A stretch of 64,000 bases of DNA from Bradyrhizobiaceae bacterium PARB1 (GTDB lineage Bacteria > Pseudomonadota > Alphaproteobacteria > Rhizobiales > Xanthobacteraceae). The DNA lies in NCBI GenBank assembly GCA_002256345.1, contig NKIY01000013.1, positions 98,937 through 162,936 of the forward strand. Reading direction: 5' to 3'. Shown here piece after piece: positions 56,333 to 64,000 of the stretch. Position 1 is the stretch's first letter. Each line of letters begins with the position of its first letter. The notes under the pieces were generated by a model that had not been told where the DNA came from, ran no database searches, and saw only the letters and a program-made list of their open reading frames with translations. The position numbers were made by a program, and so were the translations under genes.

Positions 56333-56884
56333 ATGATGATGCGGTTCGTTACGACGCCCGATGCGACCCAGCTTACGGGACTCTCGACGGCGACGCTGCG
56401 AGAGTGGACGAGCCGCCGGGCCTTAATCCCTGCGGATGTCCCGCCAAAGGGCAAGGGTTCGCCCGCAGGATTCACATGGCAGACAGTCCTTCTTCTTCGA
56501 GTCGCCGTCACACTTCGGGACCGCTTCCATCTTGAGCTTCAGCCGCACCGCACGTTGTTCGCAAGCCTCAAGACTGGTCTCCGGCGTACTTCCTTCATCG
56601 CGCTATGGGGCAAGACATTGGCTCTGCAGGGCGGGGATGATTGGACTTTAGTGGATGAAGCCGAGACGCTCCAGCTGAACAATGATGCGGTGATCATACG
56701 TCTGCAAACGCATCTTGAGGCCTTGTCGGTCGGCTTCGCTCTCCCCCGTCCGGGGCCGTCGTCCGGGCAGTTGGAACTCTTCCCCGCACGCTCGATCGAG
56801 CAATCGGCTAATGCGCCGGTCGTTCCGGCTGCTCGCAAGCGACAGGGTGATCCCATTGCGACCATTCGCCGGAGGTCCGCTTGA
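56333..56884 (+). CDS. HTH (MerR-like) regulator of the right-hand island
   Basis: About 183 residues from the first of three consecutive ATG codons (MMMRFVTTPDATQLTGLSTA). The N-terminal winged-helix TPDATQLTGLSTATLREWTS followed by RRALIPADVPPKGKG is MerR-like. The middle is helical (VLLLRVAVTLRDRFHLELQP), and the C-terminus is a low-complexity linker (SSGQLELFPARSIEQSA). It sits directly behind two palindromes and overlaps the methyltransferase start by TTGA, as control proteins of restriction-modification systems do. Its targets are inferred to be those palindromes. The longer frame to 56222 overlaps int and contains the operators. Confidence 0.76.
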   Translation: MMMRFVTTPDATQLTGLSTATLREWTSRRALIPADVPPKGKGSPAGFTWQTVLLLRVAVTLRDRFHLELQPHRTLFASLKTGLRRTSFIALWGKTLALQGGDDWTLVDEAETLQLNNDAVIIRLQTHLEALSVGFALPRPGPSSGQLELFPARSIEQSANAPVVPAARKRQGDPIATIRRRSA

Positions 56885-59800
56885 CGAGCGCAGCTTTCAA
56901 GCAGGCGTTGGAAGCGACCGGATACATCGGCTCCAACGGTCGGCCGGCTCCCGGCCTCGTGTCGGCCGACGATCCTCGCGCCGCCAGGATGCGCGCGGTG
57001 TTCTCCGACGACCGCGTCGGGCTGAACGCCGACGCTGTCTTCTCGGCGCAGAACGCACCAGCCAGCATCTTCAAGGACGCCGGCGATGCGGAGCCCAGCG
57101 AAGCAGACCTCCGCCATTGGCAAGAGGCAGCTTGGAACGTTGGCGTCGCGCCGCTTCTTTGGATTGTCACGCCCACGGACGTTCGGCTTTACGATTGCTA
57201 TGAGTCTCCGGGGCAGACCGACGCGCAACCAGATCAGGCGCCGCGACCGCTCGACAGCTTCGTTCTCGATTCTCTGGATCGGCTGCGTGCCCTCGACGCA
57301 CAGTGCGGCCGCATCGCCACCGAGACCGGCGCATTTTGGTCGAGCGCCATCGGCTCCAAAATCAACCGTCGCCATCGCGTCGATCGCGAACTGCTTGCCG
57401 AGATCAGCGCGCTGGAGGATCGCCTCACCGTGCTCGGCGAGCCTCAAACCGACCACGCTTCGGCTCATGCTCGCGACATCGCGCAGCGATTCATCGGGCG
57501 CTGCATCTTCACTTGGTATCTCTTGGATCGCGGGATTGCTCAGCCGTTCCTGCCATCCAGCGTGCCTGCCGATCTCAGCGCCATGTTCGCTACGCCGGCC
57601 AACGCTTTCGCCTTGTTCGACTGGCTGCGCACGACGTTCAATGGGGACTTGTTTCCGATGGACGATCCCGGCGCCGAACGCGAGCAGCTAACACCACAAC
57701 ACCTGGAGCTCATCCGCGATTTCGTCGAAGGTCGCAGCCTCATCCCCGAGCGTCACGGTCAAGGGAGGCTGTTTCGGTTCCGCTTCAACGCGATCCCAGT
57801 TGATCTGGTCAGCTCGATCTATCAGCAGTTCGCCCGTACGAGCGCGGCCGATGAAGCACGCTCTCAGGGTCTCCACTATACGCCGGTCGAGCTCGTGCAC
57901 CTTACGCTCGACCCTGTTTTTGAGGGGTTGGCGGCAGATGCGCGGGTCGTTGATCCGGCCTGTGGTTCGGGCGCGTTTCTAGTCGAGGCTTTCCGCCGCC
58001 TTGTGTGGCGCGCATCCGGGAGCAAACCGGCAGGTCGGCAGCTCGTGCGCCACATCCTCTACAATCAGCTCTTCGGAATCGACATCAATCGCGCCGCCCT
58101 CGGCATCGCGGCGTTCAGTCTCTACCTTGCGGCTCTTGAACTGGATGAAGAGCCCGTCACACACATCGGCGATCTCAAGTTCGATCACCTGATCGACACG
58201 ACGCTGTTCGAGGCCGACTCGCTGGGCGGTGATCTTCCGGCCCAGATCACCAGCCAGACTTTCGACGCCGTCGTAGGCAATCCTCCTTGGACGTTCGTCA
58301 CTAAGGACGGCGGCGCGCAAAAGCGGCGTGAGTCCGATGCGGCAACGCTGCGCCCTCGACGGAGCCCGGATCAAGCGTTCTTGGCACTAGGCGCGGATCT
58401 GGCTGGCGAAACCGGTCGCGTCGGAATGGTGATGAAAGCCACTCCGTTCTTCTCGAAAGACATCCACGCTGTCGCGGCGCGGACCCATCTCCTTGAGCGT
58501 TTGTCTCCTGTCGCGCTCATTAATCTTTCTTACCTCCGCCGCGAAGATCTGTTTCCCGACGCCGTCGGTCCCGCGCTCCTTTTTTTCGCCCGGTGCGCGC
58601 TAGGGCCAGAAGCAGACCGGCTCCTTGTTGGTTCGATCCCTTGGACGCCGGACTTTCGGCGCACCGGCGTTTTCCATCTCGGACCTGGAGAAATCCGCTC
58701 CGTTCCTTTGAAAAGAGTGCTCGCGACACCGCCCTTTCTGAAGGCGGCGACGTTTGGAACGGTGCGTGATGGCTGGCTCATCGAGCGGCTCGAACGCGAA
58801 TTTCCGACGCTTGACGAGGCGCTGACAAAGCTTGGAATCGAACGACGGGTAAATCGCGGACAGGGTTTCAAAGTTCAAGGACGCGAACAGACCGCGAGCC
58901 CCGAAGACTACGCCGATCTCGCGGTCGTCACGCCTGACAATTTCACACCTTTCCGCTTGGACGCGAGCAAGCTCGACGAATTCACACACAAGACGCTTCA
59001 TCGGATTCGAAGTCGGTCGATCTTTCGTGGACCGCTGCTCTTGTGCTCGAAGGTGGGATCGGATGCCGGCGCGCAGCGGGGACGGTACAGCGCAGCCGTG
59101 AGCCGGGATGACGTGCTTTATACGCAGGGCTACTTTGGCGTTTCGTTCGCTGACGCAGACCCGCGTCTTGCGTATCTGCTTTCGGGGATTCTGAATTCCA
59201 GCCTCACCGCCTTCCAGTTTGCGCTCGGCGGACCGACGTGGGGTCTCGAACGACCGACGGTTGAACCGCACGACCTGTTGTCGTTGCGGATCCCATTCCT
59301 TGGCGAGGGTGATCCAACCGCCATCGACGCGGTCATAAAGGCTGAGAAGCAGGCAGCTAACGCGCCCGCCAATGCGTCCTCCCTAAGTCAGCTCGACGAC
59401 GCCGTTTTCGAGCTCTACGCACTTGAGCCAGACGAGCAGACTCTGGCTCGAGAAAGCGTCTCTCGCGCGCGCTATCTGATCTTCGAGAACCGAAGCGAAC
59501 GCATTGGCTTGGTCGCGCCACCGGATGCACAGAGCCTACGTGGCTATGCCGGCCAGGTAACGCGAACCGTTGACGCGTACCTGAGAGCGCGTGGCGCGCG
59601 CCATCTCGAAGCCGTTATTTATCCTGTGCGGCTGAGCAAGGGCGACCTCGCGGCCGGCATTCCAGGAATCACTGCGGTCAGATTTGTCATGGCCCCTGGT
59701 GGCCCCGGGGAAGAACCGGTGGTTCGCGAGGGCGACCCGGCGGAGCTTCAGGCTCTCTCAGCGCTCCTCCGCGGTCAGCTCGAGGCGGACATCCCGCCAT

Positions 59801-59964
59801 ATCTCAACGAACGCAGGCAGATGCGGCTGTACGGCAACGAGGATCTGTTCATCTTAAAGCCGACCGAAATCCGCTACTGGACACGCACAGCCGGGCTGAA
59901 CGACGCCGACATCATCCTCGCCGATCACTGGCTACGGAGGCGGGATGTCGTTGCTCACGCCTGA
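56881..59964 (+). CDS. Eco57I-like N6-adenine DNA methyltransferase
   Basis: 1027 residues, TTG start with a GGAGGTCCGC site and 4-bp overlap with the regulator. The N-terminal third (ADAVFSAQNAPASIFKDAGD; NVGVAPLLWIVTPTDVRLYD) resembles the N-terminus of Eco57I-type proteins but shows no clear PD-(D/E)xK triad. Methyltransferase motif I VVDPACGSGAFLVEAFRRLV lies near residue 358 and motif IV FDAVVGNPPWTFVTKDG near residue 465. The C-terminal half should contain a target-recognition domain (GPTWGLERPTVEPHDLLSLR). The next gene supplies a separate nuclease-like protein, so cutting and methylation may be split over two chains. It is distinct from the 1364-residue enzyme at 35-39 kb. Confidence 0.92.
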   Translation: MTSAAFKQALEATGYIGSNGRPAPGLVSADDPRAARMRAVFSDDRVGLNADAVFSAQNAPASIFKDAGDAEPSEADLRHWQEAAWNVGVAPLLWIVTPTDVRLYDCYESPGQTDAQPDQAPRPLDSFVLDSLDRLRALDAQCGRIATETGAFWSSAIGSKINRRHRVDRELLAEISALEDRLTVLGEPQTDHASAHARDIAQRFIGRCIFTWYLLDRGIAQPFLPSSVPADLSAMFATPANAFALFDWLRTTFNGDLFPMDDPGAEREQLTPQHLELIRDFVEGRSLIPERHGQGRLFRFRFNAIPVDLVSSIYQQFARTSAADEARSQGLHYTPVELVHLTLDPVFEGLAADARVVDPACGSGAFLVEAFRRLVWRASGSKPAGRQLVRHILYNQLFGIDINRAALGIAAFSLYLAALELDEEPVTHIGDLKFDHLIDTTLFEADSLGGDLPAQITSQTFDAVVGNPPWTFVTKDGGAQKRRESDAATLRPRRSPDQAFLALGADLAGETGRVGMVMKATPFFSKDIHAVAARTHLLERLSPVALINLSYLRREDLFPDAVGPALLFFARCALGPEADRLLVGSIPWTPDFRRTGVFHLGPGEIRSVPLKRVLATPPFLKAATFGTVRDGWLIERLEREFPTLDEALTKLGIERRVNRGQGFKVQGREQTASPEDYADLAVVTPDNFTPFRLDASKLDEFTHKTLHRIRSRSIFRGPLLLCSKVGSDAGAQRGRYSAAVSRDDVLYTQGYFGVSFADADPRLAYLLSGILNSSLTAFQFALGGPTWGLERPTVEPHDLLSLRIPFLGEGDPTAIDAVIKAEKQAANAPANASSLSQLDDAVFELYALEPDEQTLARESVSRARYLIFENRSERIGLVAPPDAQSLRGYAGQVTRTVDAYLRARGARHLEAVIYPVRLSKGDLAAGIPGITAVRFVMAPGGPGEEPVVREGDPAELQALSALLRGQLEADIPPYLNERRQMRLYGNEDLFILKPTEIRYWTRTAGLNDADIILADHWLRRRDVVAHA

Positions 59965-60610
59965 CGTCCCCTTCGGCCTCCCCGCCTTCGCCCTGTCCGA
60001 CGATCAGATCGCAACTGTCGTCGATCTGGTGTGTCGAGGCTGTGACGCGGCGCGGTCCGACGTCACGCCCGGTATGCTTGAGGTTCCGACCACGATCGTC
60101 GTTCGTAAGGCCATGCGGCGGGTCAAGAAGACCCTCGGTCTCACGAATCTGCAAGTTCGTGGGGAAGTCGAGCTCGAAGACATGGCGACCAGCGACCCTG
60201 CCCTTCTCGGGCGGATCGACATCACCCTGCAGTTCTTGCACCAGTTCGGCGACGAGGACGCCTATGTGGCGGTCGAGTGCAAACGCGTGCGAGCCGGCGA
60301 CTCAGCCCTGAACGGGAGTTACGTGGCGAAGGGCGTCGATCGGTTCGTCACCAGCCAGTACGCTACCGGCCATGATTGGGGGTTTATGCTTGGCTATGTA
60401 TTGGCCTTGCCGGCAGCGGATGTGGTCGATGCCATCGATGCCCGTATCCGCAAGACGTATGGGGAAGCCGCCGGCTTGACGCCGGAGACCACGCACGCAC
60501 TTTCTTTAGCCGTGCTTCAAGGCGCGCTTTCGCAGAGCAGCAGTCACACGATCCGCCTGAAGCATATCTTCGTCGACATGCTACCGGCCGCGCCGGTCAG
60601 CTCTGTCTAG
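59945..60610 (+). CDS. Stand-alone PD-(D/E)XK nuclease-like protein
   Basis: 221 residues, overlapping the methyltransferase by 20 bp, GGAGGCGG site. After a helical N-terminal part (VVRKAMRRVKKTLGLTNLQV) comes LLGRIDITLQFLHQFGDEDA, then YVAVECKRVRAG. The Asp at about 91-92 followed by Glu111-x-Lys113 is the PD-(D/E)XK catalytic pattern. A long helix (ALPAADVVDAIDARIRKTYG) and a C-terminal beta piece follow. In this position it looks like the restriction subunit of the methyltransferase, but no known subunit name fits with certainty. It converges on the helicase gene with 113 bp between stops. Confidence 0.8.
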   Translation: MSLLTPDVPFGLPAFALSDDQIATVVDLVCRGCDAARSDVTPGMLEVPTTIVVRKAMRRVKKTLGLTNLQVRGEVELEDMATSDPALLGRIDITLQFLHQFGDEDAYVAVECKRVRAGDSALNGSYVAKGVDRFVTSQYATGHDWGFMLGYVLALPAADVVDAIDARIRKTYGEAAGLTPETTHALSLAVLQGALSQSSSHTIRLKHIFVDMLPAAPVSSV

Positions 60611-60723
60611 GCGGAAATCGCGTCTATCGGTAAGCTGGGCTTCAATGCGCTCGGGCCGAGGCCGAATCAGAGACATAGCCATATCGCCAAAGGCGAAATG
60701 CAATCGTGCGCCGCCCCGAAACG

Positions 60724-63252
60724 TTAATTCGTCTTGGGTTTGAACGCACCGAAGGGTTTCATGTAGCCATCCCGGATCATCGGCGGCTTCAGCTTGGCTT
60801 TGACCAGCGCGGCCTCACACTGCTCACGCAGAGCATCTGAACCTCCACCAGCGCCCACCAGTTCGACAAGCACACCGCGCAACGCGCTCACGACTTTGGT
60901 GACCTCAGCCAGCCGAAACGCGAAGCTGCCGACAGGAGTGGCCTTCTCGTCGGCCACCGCCTCAGGCAAGGCGGACACCCGGACCGCCTCTCGCCCTGCG
61001 TAGGCCTGCTTGAACCAATGCTCGGCCTCGAGAAGCTGGGCGTGATCCTTCTTGTAAAGCGGGTTGCTCTCGTCCTTCTCGCTCTTCGCCTCGATTACGA
61101 AATCGAACGCCGCCTCGGTCCGCCACAGGACGTCGGGGCCCACTCCATGGACCTTCTCGGGTCGCTCAGCATCAAACCCTAGATAGGCACCAAGATTGGC
61201 CAGAGCCTCCTCGTACCTTGACGCAGACGCTTCGGGCACGAGGTCGCTCATAGCCTCATCAAAATCTGCCAGGATCGCGCCACGCTGGTCGTACTCGCGC
61301 AACCGCCTGATGATCGCGGACGATTGTTTGCCCGGTGCCGGTCTCGCCACATAAAGGGGACGTTTGCGCGGCGGACTGTGATTATTGTTGATCGAGAAGG
61401 CGGTAGTCTGCAGCTTCTGCCCCTTGAGCTCGTCTTCCATCTGATAGGCGATCCGGGCTGCGGCGGCGGCCAGCCAGGCCCGGCGCTGGGCGTCGTTGGC
61501 CAGCGCCTCCTCATCCATAAGCTTCTCAAGCGCCGCGAGCGCCTTTTCATACTGGCCCAGCCGCTGGAGCTTTAACGCCCTGCGCTCGACGGAGGCCACC
61601 TTGAGCGCCAGTTCGTCCACCGGGGCCGAATGAGCGGCATCCGCCAACTCTGATGCATGGTAGCCTACCCAGTCGGCATCGCGCTTAAGGCATTTGCCGA
61701 TGGTTTCTCGGACTTCCTTCGGCGTCGTCACCGCCTCACTTACCTCCTGGCCCATCTTGAGCTGGACCCGAGTGCTCGCCGTGAGGAAATCGAGGTTCTT
61801 CTTGCGTCCGATCCAGCCGACCAGCTTGGTTCCGATCAGCATGATCACGCAGTAGTCGGCACCGCCCCGAGTGCCCCGCCCGATGCCTTGCTCGATCCGC
61901 TGGGCGAGAAGTGAATTCACCGCCGCGTCGGCCACCACGTTCATGCGGAAGACGTCGTAGTTGGTGGTGCCCTGGGGAAGATTATCCATGACGAGGAATC
62001 GGCAGGCGTTGCCCGCGAGATCAATGCCGTCATAGCGGTTGGCCAGCACCAAGGGCCCGTAGGCATCGCCCGCTTGCATCGCGGCGACTTTCTCGGACAC
62101 GACTTTTGTCTTCTCCGCATACTCGGCAACGTCGGTCCATTCCTTTGCGGCGGCACCCGATGGCGTCAGGATGGCGACGCCCCGCTTGCTCTCGGCAATC
62201 TTTGTCGCGATGTCCTTCACCATCGGCAGTATCGGCGTGCCAAGCTTCATCAGCCCAGGAACGAGGATCATACGTTCCCCGACGCCGGCCAGCGATGCGG
62301 ACGTAACGGGCCTGGATACTGCGTCTTGTGCAGCGCCGAACGTGCGGACGATCTCGCTGTCGTCCGCAATAGTGGCCGACATATAGATGCGTCGCCCGCA
62401 GTCCTCGAATGTCGGGAGCAAATCGACTGGTGGAAAAATCGGAGTGATGCTGATCCCGGCCTTACTGAACAGGCAGTGGCACACCCCAAGATTGTCCCGC
62501 AGAAAGGGCCAGACAAACGGGTCGATCTCCTCGACCTCACCCGCCAGATACTGCTGAATCTCGTCGCTTTTGCGGTGCCACGCCCAGCTTGGCACCTCGA
62601 TGACACCGAACTCCTTGCCGTTGATGATGTCGGCGAACGCACCCGCGCGACCGACTTCCTTGAACGCGGGTCGGAACCGATCGGCCAGTTCTGTATAGAC
62701 GTCTTTGTGGTCCTTGATTGAGACGTTGAGGGTGAACGCCTCGCGCACCGACGACAGCGCCACATGCGCATCGTCGAGGATAATGGCACCGACCTTGACC
62801 ACCGCTTGTGCCGATCCGCGTACCCCGAACTTGCTACGCCCGTTGAACAAGGTTTCGTACGAACCGACGAGGACCGTCTTGCCGTCGTGAAACTCCGCCG
62901 GAAGGGGCTGCCCCTTTGTGTATGGCACGGCGCTGATCCCATACTCCTCGCTCTTGGCCAGGACCTGCTCGACCAGCTGATTGGTCGGAGCGAGATAGAG
63001 GACGGGCTCGCCCGTCTCGTTCATCACCGATTGTGCCATAAGTAGCGCGACAAGGGTCTTGCCGCCGCCAGTATGCAGCTTGACCACGATGTCTCGATCG
63101 GTGCGACGCGCGAACCATGCATCGAGCACTTCGGCCTGACTTGCGTACAGGTCGTTGATACCGGGTGGCTTTGGCAACGCATTGAAAATGTCACGCGGGT
63201 TTACCGGCTTTGGCTTAGCCTTCGCCTCGCGCAACTTCTTGAAGTCCACCAT
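60724..63252 (-). CDS. SF2 helicase with C-terminal PD-(D/E)XK-like domain
   Basis: 842 residues. Motif I is VVKLHTGGGKTLVALLMAQS (Lys at about 65). Motif II is the variant IILDDAHVALSSVREAF (DDAH rather than DEAH), and SATI follows in GRRIYMSATIADDSEIVRTF. Motif VI is ALLAQRIEQGIGRGTRGGAD (written here as IEQGIGRGTRG). The C-terminal 150 residues hold GPDVLWRTEAAFDFVIEAKS at about 703-722: an Asp then Glu-x-Lys with PD-(D/E)XK spacing. A helicase and a nuclease in one chain, next to a methyltransferase and another PD-(D/E)XK protein, suggests an ATP-driven restriction or degradation module. Confidence 0.92.
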   Translation of the reverse strand: MVDFKKLREAKAKPKPVNPRDIFNALPKPPGINDLYASQAEVLDAWFARRTDRDIVVKLHTGGGKTLVALLMAQSVMNETGEPVLYLAPTNQLVEQVLAKSEEYGISAVPYTKGQPLPAEFHDGKTVLVGSYETLFNGRSKFGVRGSAQAVVKVGAIILDDAHVALSSVREAFTLNVSIKDHKDVYTELADRFRPAFKEVGRAGAFADIINGKEFGVIEVPSWAWHRKSDEIQQYLAGEVEEIDPFVWPFLRDNLGVCHCLFSKAGISITPIFPPVDLLPTFEDCGRRIYMSATIADDSEIVRTFGAAQDAVSRPVTSASLAGVGERMILVPGLMKLGTPILPMVKDIATKIAESKRGVAILTPSGAAAKEWTDVAEYAEKTKVVSEKVAAMQAGDAYGPLVLANRYDGIDLAGNACRFLVMDNLPQGTTNYDVFRMNVVADAAVNSLLAQRIEQGIGRGTRGGADYCVIMLIGTKLVGWIGRKKNLDFLTASTRVQLKMGQEVSEAVTTPKEVRETIGKCLKRDADWVGYHASELADAAHSAPVDELALKVASVERRALKLQRLGQYEKALAALEKLMDEEALANDAQRRAWLAAAAARIAYQMEDELKGQKLQTTAFSINNNHSPPRKRPLYVARPAPGKQSSAIIRRLREYDQRGAILADFDEAMSDLVPEASASRYEEALANLGAYLGFDAERPEKVHGVGPDVLWRTEAAFDFVIEAKSEKDESNPLYKKDHAQLLEAEHWFKQAYAGREAVRVSALPEAVADEKATPVGSFAFRLAEVTKVVSALRGVLVELVGAGGGSDALREQCEAALVKAKLKPPMIRDGYMKPFGAFKPKTN

Positions 63253-63468
63253 GTAATCATACTCGCGTCATTCGGTCGATCCTTCTTAGGGCCAGAGGAC
63301 CTGGATGGAAACGCCTTCCCCTGGGGCCGAGCCCGCGGGCTGGGCCGACCGTGCCTGCGGGCACTGCGCCCCGCAACGCCCCGGTAGAGTCAGAGGGCGG
63401 CGGCTGTCGCCGTGACGGGTTGAGGGTCGAGAGAGAGGCTCCCGACCGGCCCGTCGCGGAGATGACCG

Positions 63469-63882
63469 ATGACCAATGTGGAAGTTCTGGACGCCCGCCC
63501 CGACGCGCGTGGCGGCTATAAGGTGGATGTCTCGCGCGGCGAGAGGGTCGGCCGTGTCTCGTCAGAGTGGTTCAATCGCCCGGCCGACGAGCGCTATTTG
63601 TCGCTGACCGACCTGTTCGCTTCGGTGAAGAGCCGCAGCGAACGGAGCCGCACCCGCACGGTGGAGAGCGCCGCCGTACGGGTCGAGGCGAGCCGGGACG
63701 ATGCCGAGCGCCTGTTGCTGCTGTTGCCCGGGTCGGACGCGCCGATCGCGCCGACCCACTGGAGCTTCGGCCAACTCGCGAGCCTGGTCGGCGCGCCCGC
63801 CGCCTACCTCCGGCAGCTTCCGGCAGCGCTGGCCGGTATCAACCTGCAATATGGCCTGACCTCGCACCGCGCCTTATCTTGA
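63469..63882 (+). pseudogene. DUF932 (phage/plasmid-like) protein gene cut short
   Basis: 137 residues. The N-terminal part of a DUF932 protein is clear (VGRVSSEWFNRPADERYLSL; HWSFGQLASLVGAPAAYLRQ; AALAGINLQYGLTSHRA), but after SHRA the frame ends at LS-stop, where relatives run on for about 200 residues. The break near 63873 coincides with unrelated sequence, so an insertion or deletion has removed the rest. DUF932 genes travel on plasmids and ICEs. It stands divergent from the helicase. Confidence 0.68.
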
Positions 63883-64000
63883 CTCTGTGATCCTGTCTCA
63901 GAATCAGGCATGGAGCCGCGTCACCGGTGCTGCGGTGAAGCTCTTCAGACGTCCGGGTCAAGCGTTCCCGCAGCGTAAGCGAGGACAACGCTTGACGCGG
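63883..64000. other. Unrelated sequence abutting the DUF932 break
   Basis: The sequence starting near CTTGACTCTGTGATCCTG shows no continuation of DUF932. It may be the end of an insertion sequence that lies mostly outside the window, but I cannot identify it. Confidence 0.35.

Noticed and set aside
56881..63252. BREX, DISARM or type I restriction system
   Set aside because: No PglZ, BrxC, DUF1998, HsdS or PLD-like partner is present near the methyltransferase and helicase.

Overview
The window looks like accessory DNA from a high-GC alphaproteobacterium, most likely of the Bradyrhizobium/Rhodopseudomonas/Afipia/Nitrobacter group. The gene families point that way: an ECF sigma factor with an NrsF (DUF1109) partner, an epimerase-SPW-VKOR fusion, DUF6522 and multicopper oxidase remnants, and an alphaproteobacterial MobF relaxase. 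This placement is inferred from family content, because no rRNA or core housekeeping gene is present.

Positions 1-28.6 kb form a metal-resistance block, every gene on the minus strand. It holds a P1B-type metal ATPase (cut by the left edge), an OpgC-like membrane protein, a CzcCBA efflux system with an embedded PII-like protein, and a SAM-methyltransferase-like protein. Next come wrecked copies of a multicopper oxidase and (less surely) a DUF6522 protein, the epimerase-SPW-VKOR fusion, HdeD and a thioredoxin-reductase-like flavoprotein. Then follow an ECF sigma/NrsF pair with a second lone NrsF, small exported Met-rich and hypothetical proteins, an XRE regulator, and a tightly overlapping fixH-cusC-cusB-cusA operon preceded by DUF411 and a Cys-rich exported protein. 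The likely logic is export of Zn/Co/Cd (Czc, P-ATPase) and Cu/Ag (Cus, DUF411), with redox-sensitive sigma control.

Positions 28.6-41 kb are a mobile and defence zone: an orphan PD-(D/E)XK endonuclease, an IS110-family remnant, and an IS1111-type element whose transposase ends at a TGA where relatives have Trp. After these comes a plus-strand operon of DUF262, a HEPN nuclease, an m5C methyltransferase and Vsr. It converges on a 1364-residue single-chain (type IIG-like) restriction-modification enzyme.

Positions 41-54.6 kb look like a mobilizable element: a ParA-like ATPase, a VirD4/TraG coupling protein, a MobF relaxase-helicase, several unrecognised proteins and a large serine recombinase. 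No mating-pair (VirB) genes are visible.

At 54577-54629 there is a 3' half of a tRNA-Leu(CAA) gene, a classic attachment site. To its right lies a second island: a tyrosine integrase, an HTH regulator behind two palindromes, an Eco57I-like DNA methyltransferase, a stand-alone PD-(D/E)XK protein, and a convergent SF2 helicase carrying its own C-terminal PD-(D/E)XK-like motif. This is the best candidate in the window for an undescribed defence system. The window ends just after a DUF932 gene that is cut short.
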